A stretch of DNA of 64,000 bases from Neurospora intermedia (lineage: Eukaryota > Ascomycota > Sordariomycetes > Sordariales > Sordariaceae): assembly GCA_037102815.1 (NCBI GenBank), contig BTPP01000007.1, forward strand, positions 1,054,001-1,118,000, read 5' to 3'. Below are positions 43,969-56,608 of this stretch, in pieces. The translations under genes and the position numbers were made by a program. The notes beneath the pieces were generated by a model. It ran no database searches, had not been told where the DNA came from, and was given only the letters and a program-made list of their open reading frames with translations. The stretch's first letter is position 1, and each line of letters opens with the position of its first letter.

Positions 43969-44825
43969 TCAAAACTCCATCAATCCATTGAGATCGCGCT
44001 CCGTCGCTCGCAACCTCGCTTGCAACTCCCTCCTCCTTCGATCCAGTTCGCGTATCTCCTCCTCTTCCCTTCTCAGATCTTCCTCCGTCATGACGTCGGC
44101 AGCAGCCGCGCTCTCTCTGCCAGCCTCTTCTTCCTCCTCTTCAGCATAACGGTCCAGGTTCAACCTGTCCAAAGCCTCTTGTTGCTCTGCCACCCTGGTC
44201 TCATAGTACGCCAGCGTGTTCATCAACTGTTCATTCTTTCGCCGCTGGGCCGGTATCCTCTCCAGCGCGCCCGGCAAGGGGTATACCGTACAGAGCTTCT
44301 CGGCACCGCGCAGTAGTACTTTGATGTCGAGTTCGCCGCCTCCACTTCCGGCAGGGTTGCGTCGCGTTATTTGTGCGTGAAGATCTCCGCCCAAGACGGC
44401 GGCCACGGCTGTGTTACGGCGCGTCGGGCCGCTGCTGCGCGTCGACTTGGCTGGTGGGCCTGTGGTGACCTCGCCGCCGGCAACGTTGAAGATGGTTTGT
44501 CGTCGGTTCGCGGGTTTTGGTGGATCGGGCGCCTGAGTGGTGGCTTTTGGGGGAGGGGGAGGGACGGAGAAGAGGGCGCGCTCGTGGGCTTCGGTGTCGC
44601 GAATCAAGGACGTAATGTCGTGGTTTGTGAGGAGGGCGTTGGTAAAGATTTTGGGAGGGGGGAAACTAGTGGTGATGCCCGGAGTATGGGCTGGATGTTA
44701 GAAGATCAAGACGAGATGCGGAGAGGGAAACGCTATCCAGACTTTGTGGAAGTGACTTACGGAAGGCTGTCGATGCTTTCGCATGACGTGGAGATTTGCT
44801 CCAAGTGCGCCAGGAGGAGCGACAT
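43969..44825 (-). CDS. spc34: DASH complex subunit Spc34
   Basis: Exons 44761-44825 and 43969-44665 give 253 residues over a 95-nt intron. The protein begins MSLLLAHLEQISTSCESIDS and runs across the junction as LPFPPPKIFTNALLTNHDIT, the expected Spc34 start. It continues through SLIRDTEAHERALFS and IKVLLRGAEKLCTVYP to a C-terminal coiled coil rich in Glu and Arg. DASH is a ring-forming kinetochore complex that couples chromosomes to spindle microtubules. The acceptor chosen is the second of two AGs: the first (44691-44692) would lead to a stop within about ten codons, while the second (44666-44667) restores the conserved sequence. The gene ends 145 bases from the convergent DsbA-like gene. 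Confidence 0.88.
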
Positions 44826-47604
44826 GGTTCAAGAATTGCGACGCGCCACGTGTGGAATGTTCGTTTTAATAACTGTGAGAAGGTTGTATGGATGTAGTGA
44901 TGTGCGACCGTCTGGGCGATCTAACTATCTGGTGTATTTGTTTTTCTCGAATGGCGTCGTTTGTTGTTGGGTTGGAGGGACCAAACTAAGTGAAGCTGTC
45001 GCCAGTCGGGTGATGTCCTGTAAGAGGTAGGTTACTGTCGTCGGGAATTGGTGCACCGAGTGTAAACAAACAGCCCCACCCCCGCATTCCAGGAAGGCAT
45101 GTGGGCCTGGGCTGGGCAGCTTCCAAGTGTCTTCAGAACCGGTTACCTGCTGGCCGCGCCTTGGAACGCGTGTATACAAAGTACTCTATACTTCCAGAAA
45201 GTTTATTTGCTCACTGAGTTTTCGCGCTCATCCTCATTGCAAGTATCTTGCCATGTCTCCCCCGCCTGGCATTTACTTGTGAAACTTCTGAGCTCGAGTT
45301 TCTCAAAGGTCTAGTATATTGCCCATTTTATAGCACCATCAGCCACAGGCACCTATCACATCGTCGGGAATCTTCATCTGGTGAGTCTGGGATGAAGAGC
45401 CCGGAACGTAACCGGCAGACCCCATCAAAAGACCCAGCCCCACCTGCCGTGCTGGTACAGTCAGCGGGCATCCAGGGGCACCCGCCAGCCTTTCCGATTT
45501 CCGAATGGACGGCCGGCATCCCCGTCCTCCGTCGTTTCACGTTGACCGTGTCCGACTTCTGAGTCTCGCAGCTGACATTCAAAGTGGACAATGGCATTCG
45601 GCGGTGTATGTATTGTACAGCAGCGGACTGCCAGGTGCGGGCTGCCGAGCGTAGAGGTAGTCTTCCTTTCCACGTGTTTCGCCTCCGGAGAGCGCGGCGG
45701 GAACGGGAACGGGAACGGGAACCTCATCCGTTTCCTTTGACTAGAATATCACCGCTTGCCTTCCTCCGTCATCCCATGGCATTACAGTACATATTAAACC
45801 TCCCGGTATTGTCCCAGTATACATTGTGTATTAGATCCCAAATGTTTGCTCAAGTGAGCCCTCATCAAGGTGTGAAATGACACAGTTCTGCCCCAATCTG
45901 AGTGCGCCAATGCGTGCTTGTCAATGCTCAACGGGCGTGGGCATGCATCGGTGGAATCCACGATCTGTGATGCAACCTCAAGCCTCAAACACACAAGTTC
46001 ACCACTCCCACACAGCACATAACCCCACAATCCACTTGTCCGCATCTTCCCCCCCGCCCTTTCTGCTCCTGCACTTCCATGCGACTTTCATGTCGTCTGT
46101 ACCGGATGTAGATACATACAGGTACTGCGCGTACGGTGCTGCCTCTGCCTTGTGATGCATCCGCTACACCAATTTGTCGCCCTCATTGGCCATGTAACCT
46201 ACGTACTGCTGTAGGTACGCAGTTTCTATCTTGTGTCGACCATTCCTCCCCAGGATTCGTTCCGTAATCTCCCTTGTTCACCAGCTCAACTCGCTCACTC
46301 ACCCGAGAGAACCCCTGGAGGCAACTGCGCTGGCCATGTTATCTATCACATAAAGCCCTGGTCCCTGAATTGCGCTTTCTTGCGCCTTTGCGTATAGACG
46401 CTTGACACGACTGACAAGTGGATGCAGTACCCAAGTTGAGACATTGCTCTACCAGCCGGGGCACGGCATTAGCTAGACTACATACGAGAAGAAAGGGGAG
46501 TCTTCTTCTTTGTCCAAGGTATCTATCGATCACACTCCCTCTCTCCGCCGAAAGTCGGCCCTACCTGCCATTGATGTTTCTCGTCTGCATTTGTTTCACA
46601 ATCCCGACATGGACTCATTCGGTACAGAATCCGGGGAAGAGTCAGGGGTACCCGGAGCATTGCTGCCCAAGTGGCCGCTATTCTCCCCGATAGCACTTGT
46701 CTGATACCGGGACGCCGAGCCGAGTGGTGGCAGACGAGCACATGTTGCGCGTTTTCTCGCTCGTAACACAATACCCAGATGTTATATGCTGACTTTCAAG
46801 AGCTCATCCAAAGCGTGTTATTGTACCTGGAAAATGGAGCCCATAACCGAGTTTGTGACTAAGTTGCGCTGCAGTCCACACATATCCAGAGTGGCAGACA
46901 TACTTTCTCTTTTCCTACCATAAAAGCCGCTCGGGAGATAGTAACACTTCTTGGTATAGTGCCATCGTTCACCCTGCGGCTCTCCTGCGCCTTTTCAGGA
47001 TAAGCTTTCGAAGATAGCCGATCCCAGCTTACACCGTGGGCAATGTTTGTCGGCCTCTTCCCATAGGCTACGGCTCCCGTCCCCGTAGGAAACAGGCCAA
47101 CCGCAGGCATTACCTTGCCATCCTCCCGCAGCTCTGGGAACGGGCAAAAACGAGATTTCCATTGAGACATACATGGTATATCTCCCCATCATCCTTTCTT
47201 CACACCAAATAGCATCCGTCCTCAACTGGTTGATATTTCGATTGGACTTTGCATCCTCGCCACCCCCGTGGTGAAGCTTGGGCCCAATTTACATCAGACA
47301 GCACTATCATGACCAGCAATCAAAGGCCATTTCAGTCTCCTAGTCGGAGGTTTCTTCTTTGGGTTTTAACACCCTGACTCAACTTTCACTTATACTCTCT
47401 GTACTTGTGTACCACTTGTTCACCCCGGCGTCCAAGATCTTTTACCACCGGGGCGGCATCGTCATAGCGGCAATCATACCCCACAGCTACGGCGAACCAC
47501 TTTCAACCAAATCCGGGCTCGTCATTTTCTTTTGAATTTTTGTAAAAGATAGCCACAGCAAACAATTCACCAAACTTCACCAGCATCAACCTGCCGAGCC
47601 TACC
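44826..47604. other. Divergent spacer between spc34 and the Ser-rich gene
   Basis: About 2.8 kb with the promoters of both neighbours. Four tandem GGGAAC units occupy 45699-45722. Frames are short and lack codon bias. The last 200 or so bases are likely the leader of the Ser-rich gene. Confidence 0.55.
45699..45722 (+). repeat. GGGAAC hexanucleotide repeat, four units
   Basis: Four perfect tandem units in the spacer upstream of spc34. A related GGGAAT/GGGAAC patch occurs near 6465-6492. Confidence 0.75.
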
Positions 47605-48555
47605 ATGTGGCCGTCAAACCCTAATATCAAAGTCATGCCCCAGGGTGCGGCGCCTTCGTCCCCGCCATTGTCCCCGGGCTCGAGCCGGAAGGGCAGTCCT
47701 TGGCACGGGCCAATGCCGCCACAGTTTTCCCCTCCACCAATGCCGTCCATCGCCGTACTCCGGCCAGACGGCCTCTACGGCCCCAGCTTCAGTTTTGCCC
47801 GAGCAATAGACCCCGATCAGCTTTCACCACAGTCTCGCACCACCTCCTCGGCAACTTCCTCTGATTCAGACGACGATCCGGGTCCAGATAGTCTTCCGCG
47901 ATCCATGCAGCCGTCGCCGTCGCCGTCACAATCGACGTTCCCACCATCAGCTCGCCCGGGACGCATTGTGACCAATCCCAACCTCATTATTGAAGAGATG
48001 AGCGACGGCAGCGATAATGATAAAGACAACGCCGGTGTTCCTGTAATCTATCCGGATGCCATTGAGTACGCCGAATCGGAACGAAGTCGGTCTCGGTCCC
48101 GACGTCATCGAGAGGTTGATGAAAGCGTCATGTACAACCTCGGACAACTGAACTGCAGTGACGATTCAGACTCAACCGACATGGAAGAGGCCGAGCACCG
48201 CGAGATCCTGAGGCGGCAGCGAGAGGAGCGGAGACGCAAGCGGATGACCTCGGGCAGCATTGGCAAGCGAACCTTCAGCGAGAGCATCGGAAGCGACTCC
48301 GACCGCGATGACCCTAGAGACTGCAAACGTTTCTTCAGTGCGGAGGATTTTGGGTCTTCCTGCGCACGCCGTATCTACCGGAGAGTCGGTGACCGCCGCC
48401 GCAGCAGCGTGCAAGTCCCGGATCCGCTGCCGCCGCCGAGGATCGACGAGATCGAGGAGCCAGAATCGAGCAATGAGGAGATTCTCTGTAATCAATCGAT
48501 GCGGTCTAGGGAGCACCCCCACTACGAATGTGTTATGGAGATCGACTCGCCTTGA
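47605..48555 (+). CDS. Ser/Arg-rich protein of unknown function
   Basis: An intron-free frame of 316 residues. The N-terminal half is Pro/Ser-rich (SPPLSPGSSRKGSP, QPSPSPSQSTFPPS). A short segment, RIVTNPNLIIEEMSDGSDND, reads like a conserved motif. A basic coiled segment, EAEHREILRRQREERRRKRM, is followed by GSIGKRTFSESIGSDSDRDD and RRIYRRVGDRRRSS, and then an acidic end (EIEEPESSNEEI, VMEIDSP). The GSIGKRTFSESIGSDSD block has the look of a motif shared by orphan proteins of filamentous ascomycetes, recalled but not searched. Phosphorylation-prone Ser-Asp clusters and basic blocks suggest a nuclear protein. Function is unknown. Codon use and clean boundaries support a real gene. Confidence 0.75.
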   Translation: MWPSNPNIKVMPQGAAPSSPPLSPGSSRKGSPWHGPMPPQFSPPPMPSIAVLRPDGLYGPSFSFARAIDPDQLSPQSRTTSSATSSDSDDDPGPDSLPRSMQPSPSPSQSTFPPSARPGRIVTNPNLIIEEMSDGSDNDKDNAGVPVIYPDAIEYAESERSRSRSRRHREVDESVMYNLGQLNCSDDSDSTDMEEAEHREILRRQREERRRKRMTSGSIGKRTFSESIGSDSDRDDPRDCKRFFSAEDFGSSCARRIYRRVGDRRRSSVQVPDPLPPPRIDEIEEPESSNEEILCNQSMRSREHPHYECVMEIDSP

Positions 48556-50254
48556 TCGATGGGGTAACGACAGAATTCTTGATTGTGGGCTTGGACAGAC
48601 AGCGGCTCTCAGGCACAACATCCTCACGACATGCATCAACTGAAGACCGCTTTGACGACTAGATGACAACAACGAACTAATGAACATGGTATAGAGAGAA
48701 GCACTTGGCAGTTATGGATACCCGTATAGACACGAGTGATGATGATGACCATGAATATGATACACCAAAACAAGAAAAAGAATACATAGGAGGCAAAGTT
48801 TGGGGCTCTTCGCTTTCCCAGAGCAGTACGAAATGGACAAGGACAAACGATCAACTTCATACAGCGCAACGGCTTTGCATTTCACAACCTGGCGTGGTTT
48901 CGAAGATGGTGATTTACTTTGGAGTACGGAGACCTGCACGATTAAAGAATCGTTTCTTATGGCTTCCAAAGGAGCTTATGGCTGTACACTAGGATTGCAC
49001 AGAGGGAATGAATCAGCGTTTGTGGAGTTTGATGGCACTTTAGGCAATCAAGTGTGATGAGCTAGAGATCTGGGCAGCTACGAGGAGAATGGTATTGTAT
49101 GGACTTGGAACATCTAAGCGTTGTCTTTTCTCGCTGTTACAGAATTGCTTGGCATTCGGGGTATCAGTGATATTAAATCTGGTTCATATACAACATAGTC
49201 AAAGCAAAGCGACATATATTATAGCTCTCTATTCTTGCATGGTCCAACTTGCAATCTATTATTTCTTACCATCTCTTCAAGATCCCCTCAACAGCGCACA
49301 ATGGTATTTTAGCGAGCGGATTTCTTCATCAGGGCTGAAGGAATATGAAGTCAACTGACATGCCAGCAAACAACCCTTTTTGACAAAAATCACAAATGAG
49401 TCTCAGAGAGTGGTCAGGCGACGTGATTGGGAAGAATGATTGACCATGACGGTGAAGTTGAAGACAGAATGGAATGAGCGTTCACTTGACGCTTGGGGGA
49501 TACAACGAGACCAAATGACGATGTTCCAATAACCAAATAGGAGTTGCACTTGATAACTTGACCAGCTCTTCAGAATAAACAACTAGCAGTTTTGTCCGAC
49601 TCAACGTTGTAACTGAGCTGAGTACTGTACACTTAGCTCTTTGATGCCATTTCTAGGGAGGAGCGCCACATCCTTGTTACACTGACTACAGGGAAGATGC
49701 CGTAGAAATTGTGGCTTAGCCAATGAACACGTCGCGCTGCGCGCTCAATAGCGCATGAATGCCTGCGTTCAAGCCACATGCCCAAAGGGTAGGTCAGTGC
49801 AGTGGATGAGTACTTAGTGGCAGAGCCGATTGAGCATGCCATTCATCCAAAGAACAACTTCAGTTCGGATCGAAGTCCAACCGCCAACAATATCTTCCCG
49901 AGATCTTCCATCGAAACTCCAAAGCCACAATCAACAGAAGCATCCTATTCTCCAGCAGCTTGTGTAAAGGTACCAAGGTCCCGGGCACGTATTCCATTGC
50001 AAACACCTGCTGATTGCTGAGCTTCCTGGACTGTTAGTTAAATAACGTACCTTTCTACTACGTCGACGGAGCCACGCAAAACATATCTATATATTCGCAA
50101 CTTTCGATCTTGCCATCCACCTTCGCCACCACACCACACGCCTACGCAGCAACTTCGAAACTCTGTCGTCGGTACTCTGCCCAATATTCCCGATTGTCCG
50201 ATCACGGCCTGAACGAACCCGGGACACCAGACTTCGGTGCACAAAGCAACCACA
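48556..50254. other. Spacer between the Ser-rich gene and taf12
   Basis: About 1.7 kb with a 3' UTR at the left and the TAF12 promoter and leader at the right. No coding-biased frame or repeat of note. Confidence 0.6.
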
Positions 50255-52908
50255 ATGAATCAAATGCCCGGTCAAGGCCAGCCCGGCCAAGGGCCGGCGC
50301 AGCCAAACACTCAACCTCCCGGTGCTGCTCCCAGACAACCGGCACTCTTGCGGCCCGAGCAAATGCGAAGTGTTGCGTTCCTGACCGCTGAGGAAAAAAC
50401 TAGCTACGAAAACGGATTGGCCACATTCTGGAAGACTTTTGAGGAATCGCCCGAAGGATCGGCGGAGAAGCTCACGGCTAGGCGTAGCATCGAGCAGTTC
50501 GGCAAGATGTTGCAAGACAAGCTGAACCAGAAGAAGCAGGAACAGCAGCGCTACCTGCAGCAAATGCAGCAGTTGCGACAAAAACAACAGCAACAACAGC
50601 AGCATCAGCAACAGCAACAGCAGCAGAATCAACAAGTACAGCCCCAAGGACAACCTCAGGGACAACCTCAGGGACAGACGCAACAACAACAACAACAACA
50701 ACAGCCACCACAACAACAGCACCAACAGCCTGGCCAACAACAGCCCGGCCAAGTACAGCAACACCAGCTTCAACAACAACAACCGCCCCATCACCAAGGC
50801 CAGGCCAAACCACCACTTCAACAGCAACAACCGCAACAACAGCCACAAATGCAGCAGCAACAGGGCCAGCAGCAACTGCCACAACAAGGTGGACAAACTC
50901 CCCAGCTCGGTAATGTTCAGCAATCGCCGATACCGTCGCAGATTGCTCCTGGCACACCCCAGAACACCGGAGGCGTTGCCCGTCCAGGACAGCCTGCTCC
51001 AGCAGCGGGGCAGCCAAACAAGCCTGCCATCCCCCAGGTTGTCCTCCAGCATGTCACGGCACTGCAGTTCAATATACCTCCAACCGTACCCGCTCAGGAA
51101 CACAAGAAATGGGAATCCGAAACCAGGAACAAGTACATGAGGGCGTTCCTGACCCTCAACAGCAGCAACACGACGCTGGTAAATCTCTTGAGCCTGATGG
51201 AGGAACGGAGAAACAACCAGAAGCCTTTTACGCCTGAGGAGCAACAGAATTTGCTGAACCGCAAAGCGATAGCGGAGAAGTCGTTCAATGACGCCAAGAA
51301 CTATTGCAACCAACTTCGTCAGACAATAGTGAAACCTCCTCATAACACCCCGCTGACGATTGCAATGCCGGGGTCTGGGAACAAGGCCGTCCCGATTGCG
51401 GCGAACACCACCCCGATGCAGAACCAAGCACGACCGCAACAACAAGGCCAACAACCTCAAGCGGCCCCTCAGCAAGGACCAACACAGGTCCAAGGTCAAG
51501 GGCAAGCCTTGGGTGCTGGAATGGCACCATCCACAGCCGCCATGAACGCCGCCATCCAAGCGGCCAAAAACGCTGGACAGATGGCGGGTGTGGGCGGAAT
51601 GCCTCCACAACAAGGAGCGCAACAATCCCCTGCGCCCACTCATTCACCTCAAGTCACTGCCAATCAGTTGCAGCAGCATCAACAGATGCAACATCAACAA
51701 CAGCAACCACAACAGCCCCAGCAACAGCAGCAGCAGCAACAGCCGCAGCAACAACAACAACCACAACACCAACAATCGCAAACACCCATTCAACCACAGG
51801 GACAACCTCAAGGGCAGCCACAAGCGCAGCCACATCTGGCACCTGCTACCCAAACTCCGGCCACCCAGACTGCTATCCCGCAACAACAGCAACAGCAGCA
51901 GCCAACCCAGAACCACATCAAAACCGAGCCTGGCTCGCAGCCCACTCCTACACCTGCACCCATCAACACGGCGATTCCTTCTGGCATGGTCGGGGTACAA
52001 GCAACTGGAACGCCCACTCAAATCTCACAGCGACATCAGACTCCGCAGCGGACACCCAACCAGCCGCTCTCGCACGCGGCGGCTATGAACCTCGCTGGAC
52101 AGCAACGTGCTGGTTCCATCCCCGCTACTAACATACCTGCGCCGGTCGGCACACCCACCACTGCTCCAGGCAGCGTGGCGGGCTCAACTCAAGGACATCC
52201 CCACGCTCACCCCAACGCTATGCCCCAGACCATTCAGGCCTCAAAGTTCCCCATCGCCAAGACCCTGCCGGAAAAGGCGACGCAGATTCCTACGCCCGTT
52301 GCAGGCCCGCCTGGTCGCCCGACTCTGAGCGGTGGCACAGCCGGTGTCGGCGTCATGAATCAGCCGGTCTTGCAGAAGACCCCGGCCTATCAGCTTGAGG
52401 GCGAGGGTGAGAGGGTTTTGAACAAGAAAAAGCTGGACGAGTTGGTTCGGCAGGTGTGCGGTGGTACGGCTGAGGGCCAAGACGGAAATCTCTTGACACC
52501 TGAGGTTGAGGAGGTACGTTGTTTGCAACCTAATAATACTCTGTTTTTGCTTCTTCTTTTCGCGGAAGTCCGCGGTCATTCTTTAATCCCCCTTTAGCAA
52601 ACTCATAAATTTGTCGTTACACAATCAGCTAACGTGGCATTCCTTTTTAGTCCGTCCTTGGTCTCGCCGATAGCTTCACGGAGAGTGTCCTCCACGCGGC
52701 GTCCCGCAATGCAAAGGAGAGAGGATCCAAGGTTCTTGAGATCCGCGACATCCAGCTCGTTTTGGAGCGTACCTACAACATCCGTATCCCTGGCTACTCT
52801 AGTGACGAGCTCAGGACGGTTCGCAAGGTGCAGCCCAATGCTCAGTGGATCACCAAGATGAGCGCGGTACAGGCCGCCAAGGTCATGCCTGGCAAGGGGG
52901 ATCTTTAA
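50255..52908 (+). CDS. taf12: TFIID/SAGA subunit TAF12 with long Gln-rich region
   Basis: Exons 50255-52513 and 52651-52908 give 838 residues over a 137-nt intron (GTACGT, GCTAAC branch, TTTTTAG). The histone fold spans the junction: [17 protein letters not shown], then [20 protein letters not shown] and [20 protein letters not shown], the hallmark of TAF12, which pairs with TAF4 in TFIID and with Ada1 in SAGA. Before it lies a very long Gln/Pro-rich region with many poly-Gln runs, interrupted by a conserved helical segment ([20 protein letters not shown] to [13 protein letters not shown]). The conserved start of the protein includes [23 protein letters not shown] 50255 is the first ATG in the frame. 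The Gln codons (CAA/CAG) produce a long Leu-rich antisense frame that is not a gene. Confidence 0.9.
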
Positions 52909-54252
52909 TGGAACGGTATTCAGACCAGAATGGACAGAGGTTTCGGGTCTCGCTTGTTTGCATGGATGTGGTAATTCTTTTGGGGTGGGAAATGGAAAAG
53001 GGTGGCGTACTGGATGAGTCGGAGGAAATACATTCATCTCGGGATACTTGTATGCTTATCCCTGGCATGAGCTTCCCATAATATGGCTTTGGTTGAAGCA
53101 TCAATCCTTTAGGGGTTACAGTAACAAGCTCCAAATACAATGGTTTGCTAGCAAGTGCAGATTTGACATGACATGCCAGATCATGCAGGGTTCAGGAGGC
53201 ATATGCATCGTAAACTAGTGATGATGCCATCTTGGGAATGCAGACAGAAAGCGAAAACTAGACATTGTATAGGCGACGGTTGTCAAAATTGCCCTCAAAG
53301 GAGCCATGTCTCACAAGACCGACTCGACTCAGTTGTGAAAGTCAACGTTGGTCGTTGAGGTAGTAAGATGGTTGGGATGTTGTCTACCCTACACTTGTAG
53401 TACTGTAATGTAAGATGTACCTAAGTACCTAAGTACCCTGCCTCGAGCCTGCCTGGACGTCGTCGACAGGCAGCACATCAACAACGTCAGTGACGAGCCG
53501 CAGTGGACCCATTCAAGACAATCTGGCCAATCACAATGGTTAGATGTTTGAAGCTCCTCTGGAGCTTGTCTCGCTGAAGGCCACCATAGCACTGCACAGG
53601 GCGGCCCTTCAGTTGGTCGTCCGCTCTTGTATGGCCCGTGTCCGTTTGGCGACCAACCGTGACCGGTACTTCCTTTCAATCATCAGTTCAACACTCCAAC
53701 TCCCATCAAGCAAAACCGGGTCTGTGAAGCTCGAACTTTCCTTCCCTCCACCGAAGTCCGAGTACACAGCTTGGATTGAATTAGTTAGGTAGTATCGACA
53801 ACGGCGACGAAGCACGTTGCCTTTGGTCCTCGCTCAATAACGCCGACGACGAGGTCGCACCCATAGGTACCTCTCTAGTGCTCCATTCCCCGCCTAGAGC
53901 TAGATCCACTGCGACTCTGCCAGCTGCTGCTGCTAAGGGTGCTTGCTCCAGGCTTGCAAAGAAGGGCGCGCTTCGCGAGATCGCCCCAAGCAACTCGAAC
54001 TCATACCTCTACTCTATTAGGTTGCCCACCAAAACGGCGTCATCATCACCGCACCACAGCACTCCAACATCACCCACCGCGCCAACGCAACCGTCAACCC
54101 CCACCACATCATCACCCCGTTTCCCATCGACCATCGGGCCGTCACCAACACAGCAAACCACGACCTCTAGCCCAGCCAGCTTGTAACCCGGAACCGCTCC
54201 AGACAAGGAACCACTTGGACACGGAAGCTATTGGGGTGGAAAGGATCTCGAC
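52909..54252. other. Spacer between taf12 and rpn3
   Basis: About 1.3 kb between two plus-strand genes. It includes GTACCTAAGTACC words near 53417-53435 and a GGCCAATCA word near 53524. A pyrimidine-rich leader precedes rpn3. Short upstream frames exist before the rpn3 ATG, but none is convincing. Confidence 0.55.
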
Positions 54253-56051
54253 ATGACGGACAAGGATACCAAGAAGTCGGGAAAGCAAGGCGAGGACGAA
54301 ATGACCGTCGTAGTCCCCCCTCCCAAGAACAAGCAGAACTCTGCGCAACCTCCCAACGACGCCGATGGTGACGTTGCCATGGAAGACGACACCAAGGCCG
54401 GCGAGGTTGAGGCCCAGGTCGACCCCGTCGCCCAAACCATCAGCGGTACGATACCTTTTCAGTCCCCAGCTTCTATCTTTGTTGTGAGCTGGACTAACCA
54501 TCACTCGCTTGCGCAGATATCAAGAGCAACTTTGCGCTGCTAGACCGTGCTGTTGCCCTGTTCGATCCCAGATTCTCTCTACGGGCACTGCGATCCATCT
54601 CGTCGATCCGGAAACGCCTGACGCCCGACATCGTCGCACAAGTCGTCTCAGAAACCTTCTCCGCGTCCTCACCCAATACTCAAGTTGCCGAGCACCTGCT
54701 GCTCGCTGTCGACCGGCCAAATGTGACTCTCGGCAGCAGCTCAGAGATGGAGATTGACTCGGGATCCAAGTCGCCAGCGAAGAACGGTGGCAAGAAGGAG
54801 CCCAAGGAGGTTATTCCTGAGATCGACATCTTCCTAGGCATTTTGGCGCAGGTCCACCTCTACGACACCAAACAGTTCCAGCGCGGATTCGCCCTGTCGC
54901 GTTTCCTATCCGAGCGTATCCAGTCCCTCAACCGCCGCACATTAGACAGCCTCTCGGCCAAGGTGTACTTTTACTTCTCGCTCTTTGCCGAGCAGCTCGC
55001 TCCCCTCCCGCCTTCCCCCCAGTCGCCGATTGTGTCGATCCGCCCGATCCTGCTCGCCGCTCTCCGAACCGCCGTGCTACGAAAGGATATCGACACCCAG
55101 GCTTCCGTCATTGTCCTCCTGCTCCGGAACTACCTCCTCACGTCGCATATCTCCCAGGCCGATCTGCTGGTGCAGCATACGCAGTTCCCCGAGAACGCTG
55201 CCAACAACCAGGTCGCGCGTTTCCTGTACTACCTCGGCCGTGTCCGGGCTATTCAGCTACGGTACACCGAGGCCCATGAGCATCTCACTGCGGCGACACG
55301 GAAGGCTCCCTCGAGCGCCTGCGCGCTTGGCTTCAGCCAGACGGCGACCAAGCTCCTGCTCGTCGTAGAGCTCCTCATGGGCGACATTCCCGACCGCGCC
55401 ATCTTCCGTCAACTGACCATGGAAGCCACTCTCCACCCGTACTTCCTGCTCGTCCGCGCCGTGCGCGTCGGCAACCTCGAGGACTTCGAGACCACCATTG
55501 CCCAGCATGCCGACACCTTCCGCCGCGACGGCACCTACAGTCTGATTCTGCGCCTGCGCCAAAACGTCATCAAGACCGGCATCCGCATGATGAGTCTGAG
55601 CTACAGCCGCATCTCGCTCCGCGACATTTGCATCCGCCTCCACCTCGGTAGCGAGGAGAGTGCCGAGTACATTGTGGCCAAGGCGATCAGGGACGGCGTC
55701 ATCGAGGCCACGCTCGACAGGGAGCGCGGCTTCATGAAGAGCAAGGAGGTAGGCGACGTGTATGCCACCAGCGAACCGGCCGAGGCGTTCCATGATCGTA
55801 TCCGCGCCTGCTTGGCTCTGCATGATGAGAGTGTCAAGGTATGTTTCTTTTTTTCTTTCCCCGCCCGAATCCCATAACTTTTTCTAACCAATTTTTCTCT
55901 TTTCCAGGCCATGCGTTTCCCTATGAACCAGCACCGCCTCGAGCTTAAGAATGCCCAGGAAGCACGGGAGCGCGAGCGTGACTTGGCCAAGGAGATACAG
56001 GAGGGAGATCTGGATGAGGATGATCTCGGTGGTGACTTTGAGGGCATTTAA
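54253..56051 (+). CDS. rpn3: 26S proteasome regulatory subunit Rpn3 (PSMD3)
   Basis: Three exons, 54253-54445, 54517-55838 and 55908-56051, encode 552 residues. Introns are 71 nt (branch ACTAAC) and 69 nt (branch TCTAAC). The N-terminus is charged and disordered. The body is helical (DIKSNFALLDRAVALFDPRF, RGFALSRFLSERIQSLNRRT) and ends in a PCI domain (YSLILRLRQNVIKTGIRMMS, YSRISLRDICIRLHLGSEES, VIEATLDRERGFMKSKEVGD). The last exon gives MRFPMNQHRLELKNAQEARE and an acidic tail typical of Rpn3. The protein is a structural subunit of the proteasome lid, needed for lid assembly around Rpn11. Length and domain order are normal. The frame agrees across both junctions. Confidence 0.95.
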
Positions 56052-56608
56052 GAGGTTTAGTTAGACACAGACACAAACACAGACACAAACACACGAGTGT
56101 CTAACTACCTACATAGACCCTCTGCCAATACCTATAATTTTGGTCTTGGGAGTAGTCATCATCAATCATCCTTGTTGTATCTAGTAATCTGTTATGCAAT
56201 CATGCTACCACCACCGGCTAAGAAATGAGAAATATGGACAGAGAAGAAGAAGAAGAAGGGAGAAGAGAGGAGAGAGAAGAGAGAAGAGACAGAGCCTTTT
56301 ATGCTAGAGAAAATACGCTACAACCGTATACTACTTACTGCCTCACTTGTCCTTTCAACGTATCCAATGGTGTACAGGGCACAACCAAAGACCAATCCAC
56401 ATTTTATGCATGCGCTTTTCTTTTGTTCCTTATACAGGTAAAACCAACATAATTTCAAACCTGTTTATACTGAAAGTCTACGTTGCTACCGCCATATCAT
56501 ACCATATCATATTATGTCATTACAGAAACACAAGAAAGAAAAAATACTGGCTACCCTAAACCAACCACTTCACGCCTCTTCTCCAAGCCACTACCTAAGC
56601 AGCCCAAA
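56052..56608. other. Convergent spacer between rpn3 and trs130
   Basis: About 560 bases holding two 3' UTRs, with a GAAGAAGAAG/GAGAGAAGAG purine patch near 56235-56290. No gene is seen. Confidence 0.65.

Noticed and set aside
50087-51643. 518-residue Leu-rich minus-strand open frame
   Set aside because: It is the antisense of the CAA/CAG-rich TAF12 region, which reads as Leu/Val runs. It has no plausible membrane protein layout and no start context.
53544-54186. Short plus-strand frames just upstream of rpn3
   Set aside because: They are low-complexity leader sequence rich in His/Thr/Pro codons from CA repeats; no conserved peptide and no join to rpn3 in phase.
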